This document shows, in pieces, positions 13,470 through 17,352 of a DNA stretch of 17,352 nt. The notes under the pieces are model-generated. The model searched no databases and was not told where the DNA came from. It was given only the letters and a program-made list of their open reading frames with translations. The stretch is from assembly GCA_031384695.1 (NCBI GenBank), contig JANNAV010000299.1, forward strand, positions 1-17,352, read 5' to 3'. Origin of the DNA: JANNAV01 sp031384695 (lineage in GTDB: Bacteria > Pseudomonadota > Alphaproteobacteria > Rhodobacterales > Rhodobacteraceae). The first letter of the stretch is position 1. Every line of letters starts with the position of its first letter. A program made the position numbers and the translations under genes.

Positions 13470-14785
13470 AGCACCGCGTCTTTCGCGGCTTTGCCCCACC
13501 AGGTCGCCGCCAATGCAGCGCCGCCAACGAATGACCCCGGCCCCAATGCCTCGCCAATGCGCAGGCATTCGTTCCATTTCGCCATCCGCTCGGACCGGGT
13601 GAACGACCCCACTTTCAACTGCCCGGCGTTCAGCCCGACGGCCAGATGGCTGATCGAAACATCCTCGGTCTCGCCCGAACGCGCCGAGACGACGCCACGG
13701 TAACCGCGCGCCCGTGCCGTCGCCAGACAGGCCAGTGCCTCGCTGACAGTACCGGCCTGATTAACCTTGATCAGCACCGCGTTGCAGGCCCCGGCATCGG
13801 CCGCCGCCGAAACCAGGGCGGCGTTGGTCACCAGATAATCGTCACCAATGATCTGCACCCGGTCGCCAAAAGCGCGGGTGAAGGCGGTCATGCCTTCGGG
13901 ATCATCCTCGGCCAAAGGATCCTCGACTGACGCAATCGGAAAGCTGTCGATCCAGCGCCCCAGAAGCGCGATCATCTGGTCACGGTCAAGCTCGCGGTTC
14001 TCCAGTGCCAGCCGGTAGCGGCCGTTCGCACCGAACTCTGACGCGGCGATATCCAATGAGATCACCACCCGCTTGCCCGGAGTTTCGCCAGCATCTTCAA
14101 TGGCTTGCACAAGGGTTTCCAGCGCCTGTTCGTTGCTGTCAAACACCGGCCACCAGCCACCCTCATCCGCCACGCCAACCGAATGGCCGCGCGCTTTCAG
14201 GATCGACCCTGCGGCGCGGTAGATTTCCGACGTGACCTCCATCACCTCGTCAAAGCTGGTGGCACCCGGCACCATCACCATGAAATCCTGAACATCAACC
14301 CGGCGCCCGGCATGCGCGCCGCCACCAAATATCTGGATCTCTGGCAGGGGCAGTGTCGGGGTCTGGCCCGAAATATCCGCGACATGACGCCACAAAGGTT
14401 GCTCTCTGGCCGCCGCCGCCGCATGCAGCACTGCCAGCGAGGTGGCCACCATCGCATTGCCGCCCAACCGCGATTTCAGCGCCGTGCCATCAAGTGCTAC
14501 CAACGCCGCATCGACCCCGGCCTGATCCAAAGCGTCCATCCCGCGCAGGGCCGCCGCAATGGTGGTGTTCACATTGGCCACCGCGCCCTGCACGTTCATG
14601 CCTTGCAGGGCCGCCCCGCCATCGCGCAGGTCAATCGCCTCACGTCTGCCGCGCGAAGCACCTGCGGGGGCCAGCGCACGACCCGTGGCACCCGAGGCCA
14701 GCCGCACCTCGACCTCGACCGTGGGATTGCCGCGACTGTCCCAAAGCCTGCGCGCCAAAAGGCCGGTGATTGTGCTGTCGGTCAT
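13466..14785 (-). CDS. Enolase (phosphopyruvate hydratase) family paralog with altered active site
   Basis: A full-length enolase-type protein of 439 residues: RRLWDSRGNPTVEVEV at the N-terminus, VADEGG, LDIAASEF, VEDPLAEDD, GDDYLVTN, LIKVNQAGT and LAVGLNAGQLKVGSFTRSER. Metal ligands Asp245, Glu288 and Asp315 are kept, as are Lys340, Lys391, Glu208 and His158 (yeast K345, K396, E211, H159). Three places differ from canonical enolase. The SHRSGETED motif reads SARSGETED, so Ala368 replaces yeast His373. QEFM reads QDFM, so Asp167 replaces Glu168. The mobile loop PSGASTG reads PAGASRG. It lies 10 bp after the kinase gene, with AAGGA before the ATG, and overlaps the hydrolase remnant. It is unlikely to be the housekeeping enolase; a related phospho-acid substrate is inferred. 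Confidence 0.88.
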   Translation of the reverse strand: MTDSTITGLLARRLWDSRGNPTVEVEVRLASGATGRALAPAGASRGRREAIDLRDGGAALQGMNVQGAVANVNTTIAAALRGMDALDQAGVDAALVALDGTALKSRLGGNAMVATSLAVLHAAAAAREQPLWRHVADISGQTPTLPLPEIQIFGGGAHAGRRVDVQDFMVMVPGATSFDEVMEVTSEIYRAAGSILKARGHSVGVADEGGWWPVFDSNEQALETLVQAIEDAGETPGKRVVISLDIAASEFGANGRYRLALENRELDRDQMIALLGRWIDSFPIASVEDPLAEDDPEGMTAFTRAFGDRVQIIGDDYLVTNAALVSAAADAGACNAVLIKVNQAGTVSEALACLATARARGYRGVVSARSGETEDVSISHLAVGLNAGQLKVGSFTRSERMAKWNECLRIGEALGPGSFVGGAALAATWWGKAAKDAVL

Positions 14786-14795
14786 TGAAAATCCT

Positions 14796-15782
14796 TCATG
14801 TCATCCGATCAAGAAGCCCGCCCAGCGTTGCGGCGGGGCGGGCAATCAGCGGAACGGCGGCGGAACGGACGCGCTCGCGCGTGGCCGCACCCAGATATTC
14901 CACCGGAGATTTGCCATCGACGCGTGCCAGCATCAGGGCCGGAAGCAGGGCCGCAACCCGCGCTTCAAGCTCAAAAACCGGCTCCCACACCGCATGCCGG
15001 GCGTAGGTTTGCCAGAACCGCGCCACCGCCCCACGCAACGCAGCAGTTTGCGCGGGCAAGTGAAAAGACTTGAGCATCAGATGGTTGAGGCAAAAAGCCA
15101 CATCAAAGGCCGGATCACCCATCGTGGCACATTCGGCATCAAGGATCACCGGCGCACCTGAACGGATCAGGATGTTCTTCGGGCTGACATCACCGTGAAC
15201 CAGCACCCGGCGCATCGCCCTGATGCCATCAGCCATCGCCAGCAAGGTGTCAGCAAGCTGCGGATGCCGCCCGGCGGTGAAACGCAGATAGGGGTCAAGC
15301 CGCAGCGCGTCAAAATCCTCGGTAGTCTTGAAGGGCACTGCGTCAAAGCCTGCGGCGGTCGAGGCCGCATGGATCCGGCCGAGGATGTCCGCGACCTTCG
15401 GCGCCTCGCCCCGGTCAGGGTTGCCGGTCAGCAGGGCGGCTTTCCACAGATAGACATCGTCACTCAGATACTCCATCGCAAAGCCGTTGTCGGCCTTTGA
15501 CCAGCCGAAAAGAGCGGGTGCTGCACCCGGCACCGTCGTTCCTGCGAACTTCAGCCAGGCATATTCGGCCTGACCGCGATGGGCCGGGGCAAACCAGTCC
15601 TCCGCGACATTCAGCTTGGACAAGGCGAATTTGACACAGACGATGCGGCCCCGAAACGATACCGCCGCGATGTCCGAGGCGACACCGCCGGTCAACCGCT
15701 CAACCGATGTCACCTCGGATGGCGCGCAAAGGCCAAGACTTGCCAAAAGTGCCGCGCATCGGGTTTCAAAATCTGCGGACAC
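14796..15782 (-). CDS. APH-fold small-molecule kinase (phosphotransferase family)
   Basis: First gene of the LacI-linked unit, 328 residues, with a GTG start at 15782 preceded by a purine-rich GAAGAAGAGAAAG stretch. It has the aminoglycoside-phosphotransferase/protein-kinase-like fold. The ATP lysine is probably Lys51 in VCVKFA, the catalytic loop VLVHGDVSPKNIL has Asp198 and Asn203, and the metal-binding loop ILDAECATMGDPAFDVAF starts at Asp215. These motifs are shared by antibiotic kinases, choline and homoserine kinases and methylthioribose kinase. The operon context (enolase paralog, SDR, sugar regulator) makes a sugar-derived metabolite such as glycerate or a related hydroxy acid more likely than an antibiotic. 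The substrate cannot be read from the sequence. Confidence 0.85.
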   Translation of the reverse strand: MSADFETRCAALLASLGLCAPSEVTSVERLTGGVASDIAAVSFRGRIVCVKFALSKLNVAEDWFAPAHRGQAEYAWLKFAGTTVPGAAPALFGWSKADNGFAMEYLSDDVYLWKAALLTGNPDRGEAPKVADILGRIHAASTAAGFDAVPFKTTEDFDALRLDPYLRFTAGRHPQLADTLLAMADGIRAMRRVLVHGDVSPKNILIRSGAPVILDAECATMGDPAFDVAFCLNHLMLKSFHLPAQTAALRGAVARFWQTYARHAVWEPVFELEARVAALLPALMLARVDGKSPVEYLGAATRERVRSAAVPLIARPAATLGGLLDRMT

Positions 15783-15808
15783 GCGGCTTTCTCTTCTTCT
15801 GATCTGAT

Positions 15809-15837
15809 TTGTTCACGTGAACTGTTCGCGTGAACAA
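15809..15837. promoter_or_regulatory. Two adjacent LacI-type operators
   Basis: GTTCACGTGAAC (15811-15822) is a perfect 12-bp palindrome and GTTCGCGTGAAC (15824-15835) is a near-copy with one mismatched pair. Their centres are 13 bp apart. Together with flanking TT and AA they form a larger imperfect palindrome. The central CG step and size fit LacI-family sites. They lie 27 bp upstream of the kinase start, where a bound repressor would block that operon. Confidence 0.7.
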
Positions 15838-15851
15838 TGACGTTTCGGCCA

Positions 15852-15863
15852 TTGACATGTCAA
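15852..15863. promoter_or_regulatory. Palindrome containing two opposed -35 boxes
   Basis: TTGACATGTCAA is a perfect palindrome giving a consensus TTGACA hexamer on each strand between the divergent kinase and LacI genes. On the minus strand the -10 region would fall at the edge of the LacI operators. On both strands the matching -10 box is poor, so this is a tentative divergent promoter. Confidence 0.4.
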
Positions 15864-15916
15864 GCCGATCTGCAAAGGATCACCCAAAGGCTGGCTGGTT
15901 TGCCTAAGGAATTCGG

Positions 15917-16891
15917 GTGCGGGTCACTATCAAATCCATCGCCAGGGATCTGCACATCTCGCATATGACGGTGTCGCGCGCCTTGTCAGGCAACCCCAAT
16001 GTCAGTGCCGCGACACGGCGGCTTGTGCAAGCGCATGCCGCAGCGCTTGGCTATGTCAAAAGCTCGGCTGCCAATGCGATGCGGGGCAGTCCGACCGGCA
16101 TCATCGGCGTGCTGCTGCCCAATATAGTGAACGAGTTCTACGCCAGGTTTGCCAATGTTCTGGCCCTGTTATGCGCCGATCGAAACCTTGATCTGGTGAT
16201 CCACCTGACCAACGATGACGCCCTGCGTGAAAGGCAGTCACTGCTGCGGCTGCAGGCATTGCAGGCGGCCACGGTGATCATGGTTCCGGCACCCGGCCTG
16301 CCGGGGCAAGCCAAAAGCCTGCCGCAGGCGACCCGGATCATTTACCTGATCAGAACCGGCACCAACCCCGAGGCAGATCGGCTTTTGATCGACGATGCGG
16401 TGTCAATCGCGGCCGCGGTGGATCACCTGGTGGTCAGTGGCTGCCGCCGTATCGGCTTCATCGGTGCCGATGCGACGCTGTCATCCGGGCGCGCCCGTGC
16501 CGGGGCATTTCTGCAGGCGATGCACCGCCATGGAATAGCACCGGACCCCGGCCATTTCCACACCGGCGCTCCGGGGTTCGGCATGGCCCGGCAGACGATG
16601 GACGCGCTGCTGGACGCTGCCCACCCGCCGCAGGCCGTGATCTGCGGCGGGTTCGAAATTTCCAACGGTGCGCTGGAGGCATGTCTGCATCGCGGACTGC
16701 GCTTTCCCGAGGATCTGGCTTTTGTGGGCTATGGCGACCCGCCCGCTTATCAGTGGCTGGGCGGCGGCATCACGACGATCAGCCTGTCGGCGGATGACCT
16801 CGCAAGGCGGGCGATTGCGCTGATCGAAGGCGATACCGCACAGGGCAACGCGGCCTCGCCAACACGCCTGATCCTGCGGCATTCGGCTTAG
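15917..16891 (+). CDS. LacI-family transcriptional regulator
   Basis: A 324-residue repressor with the usual LacI layout. The N-terminal HTH TIKSIARDLHISHMTVSRALSG covers residues 4-25, followed by the hinge helix region (ALGYVKSSAANAMRG). The rest is a periplasmic-binding-like ligand domain with GIIGVLLPNIVNEFYARFA, RRIGFIGADATLSSGRAR and DLAFVGYGDPPAYQWL, where the last matches the conserved FVGYGD-type motif. The start is GTG at 15917 with AAGGA 6 nt upstream. It is divergent from the kinase/enolase/SDR unit and two LacI-type palindromes lie between, so it most likely represses that unit until a sugar or sugar acid binds. No phosphotransferase-type domain is present. Confidence 0.92.
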   Translation: MRVTIKSIARDLHISHMTVSRALSGNPNVSAATRRLVQAHAAALGYVKSSAANAMRGSPTGIIGVLLPNIVNEFYARFANVLALLCADRNLDLVIHLTNDDALRERQSLLRLQALQAATVIMVPAPGLPGQAKSLPQATRIIYLIRTGTNPEADRLLIDDAVSIAAAVDHLVVSGCRRIGFIGADATLSSGRARAGAFLQAMHRHGIAPDPGHFHTGAPGFGMARQTMDALLDAAHPPQAVICGGFEISNGALEACLHRGLRFPEDLAFVGYGDPPAYQWLGGGITTISLSADDLARRAIALIEGDTAQGNAASPTRLILRHSA

Positions 16892-16892
16892 G

Positions 16893-17002
16893 GCGTGTTG
16901 CCTGCGATTGGCTTGAGGGCATTCACCCGGCACCCTGCGGCCGCGATTGCTCTTGCAAACGCGTTCGGGGGTGCAGCGTGCATAGGGTTGAAGGCAACAC
17001 GC
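16893..17002. repeat. Inverted repeat pair downstream of LacI gene
   Basis: GCGTGTTGCCT (16893-16903) and AGGCAACACGC (16992-17002) are exact 11-bp inverted copies separated by 88 bp. The left arm begins one base after the LacI stop. The right arm is preceded by TTGA, giving TTGAAGGCAA, a string that recurs in the next palindrome at 17035-17044. It could close a long stem-loop. No gene is visible between the arms. Confidence 0.6.
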
Positions 17003-17010
17003 TCTGAAGC

Positions 17011-17047
17011 GGTTTGCCTTCAATCTGAATCAGATTGAAGGCAAACC
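17011..17047. repeat. Long perfect palindrome (REP-like or terminator hairpin)
   Basis: Arms of 18 bp (GGTTTGCCTTCAATCTGA and its exact complement) flank a single A. The predicted hairpin is very stable. No T-run follows on either strand, so it is better described as a repetitive extragenic palindrome that may also protect or end the LacI transcript. Confidence 0.75.
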
Positions 17048-17073
17048 AAGACAGGCCAAACGCCGGGAATGTT

Positions 17074-17117
17074 GCGTTTTGCATTTGCCCTGCTGATCCA
17101 GATCAAATGCAAAACGC
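17074..17117. repeat. Second strong inverted repeat, upstream of the VanZ-like gene
   Basis: GCGTTTTGCATTTG (17074-17087) and CAAATGCAAAACGC (17104-17117) are exact 14-bp inverted copies around a 16-nt loop containing GATCCAGAT. The central motif resembles CTGAATCAG of the preceding palindrome, suggesting a related family of elements. It ends 27 bp before the next start codon. Confidence 0.7.
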
Positions 17118-17144
17118 TGTAGGCTGAAAGGGAAAGGCTGTCAG

Positions 17145-17352
17145 ATGATGACATTGGTCACCGCAAACACCAGAACCAGCATGGCCGTTGCCGTGACGCT
17201 GATCCTTGCGGCGATCATCGCGGTCCTGACGCTGATGCCGATGCCGCAGGGGGGGCAGCCGGGCTCTGACAAATTCTATCATGTGCTGGTTTTCGCGCTG
17301 CTGGCGTTGCCGCTGTCTGTCGCAGTGCCTGCGCGTGCGATATGGGTTTTTC
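17145..17352 (+). CDS. VanZ-like membrane protein (5' part, runs off the window)
   Basis: The frame is open from the ATG at 17145 (another ATG directly follows) to the end of the window, 69 codons. A GGGAAAGG stretch lies shortly upstream. The protein starts with a polar dozen residues, then a membrane segment (MAVAVTLILAAIIAVLTLMPMP), then GSDKFYHVLVFALLALPLSV. The pattern of a first helix ending in a Pro-rich turn followed by (D)K-x-x-H and a second helix is typical of VanZ-like proteins, small integral membrane proteins of unknown biochemical role. It appears independent of the sugar cluster, separated from it by the palindromes. Confidence 0.65.
   Translation, partial: MMTLVTANTRTSMAVAVTLILAAIIAVLTLMPMPQGGQPGSDKFYHVLVFALLALPLSVAVPARAIWVF

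Noticed and set aside
12530..13471. A 313-codon open frame on the plus strand
   Set aside because: It is antisense to the second SDR and the hydrolase remnant; the SDR has all catalytic motifs and the antisense product has none.
13272..13577. A functional small protein of 66-101 residues between the enolase and SDR genes
   Set aside because: The frame combines the two ends of an FAH-family protein and then runs out of frame over the SDR start. It lacks any catalytic core, so a pseudogene remnant is the better reading.
14796..15782. Aminoglycoside resistance kinase
   Set aside because: The fold motifs are shared by many metabolic kinases. The operon is metabolic, regulated by LacI, and nothing suggests resistance.

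Overview
The window looks like a chromosomal segment of an alphaproteobacterium, most likely Rhodobacterales. This is inferred from high GC, tightly packed ATGA/TGATG gene overlaps, GTG and TTG starts, and the mix of ABC importers with GntR, LacI and LuxR-type regulators. It was judged by eye; no database was searched. It is a catabolic and transport region with no RNA gene, CRISPR array or transposase that I can see.

Region 1 (1-1032, +) is the end of a polar amino acid ABC importer: the tail of a HisM-like permease and a complete HisP-like ATPase. Region 2 (1084-5784, -) is a five-gene unit read leftwards: a PotA-like ATPase, PotB-like and PotC-like permeases, a PotD-like binding protein and a nitrilase-superfamily hydrolase. 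A LuxR-family solo regulator (5838-6632, +) is divergent from it, and the 53-bp gap holds a perfect 14-bp palindrome. The likely theme is import of a cationic or amide-like nitrogen compound followed by C-N bond hydrolysis, under LuxR-type control.

Region 3 (6684-12466) is a sugar or sugar-acid module. A GntR/FCD repressor (-) is divergent from a five-gene operon (+): periplasmic sugar-binding protein, single-domain ATPase, RbsC-like permease, DgoD-like acid-sugar dehydratase and an SDR dehydrogenase. The 239-bp divergent region is rich in repeats, with a 17-bp operator-like palindrome, a second partial copy over a plausible -10 box, and three phased 18-19-bp direct repeats.

Region 4 (12536-16891) converges on region 3 across a bidirectional hairpin. 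Read leftwards it encodes an APH-fold kinase, an unusual enolase paralog, the remnant of a fumarylacetoacetate-hydrolase-family gene, and a second SDR. A LacI-family regulator is divergent, with two adjacent operator palindromes. The remnant overlaps both neighbours by ATGA, so it was once a full member of the operon. It has lost about 200 central codons and carries a 15-bp duplication and a frameshift.

Together, regions 3 and 4 suggest a non-phosphorylative sugar pathway: oxidation, dehydration to a 2-keto-3-deoxy acid, C4 oxidation, then hydrolytic cleavage. A kinase and a modified enolase may recover a three-carbon acid as a phospho-compound. The hydrolase step is now broken here. The enolase paralog lacks the usual active-site His (Ala in the SHRSGETED motif) and has Asp for a catalytic Glu, which makes it the best candidate for new chemistry in the window. 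The right end (16892-17144) holds REP-like palindromes and the start of a VanZ-like membrane protein gene.
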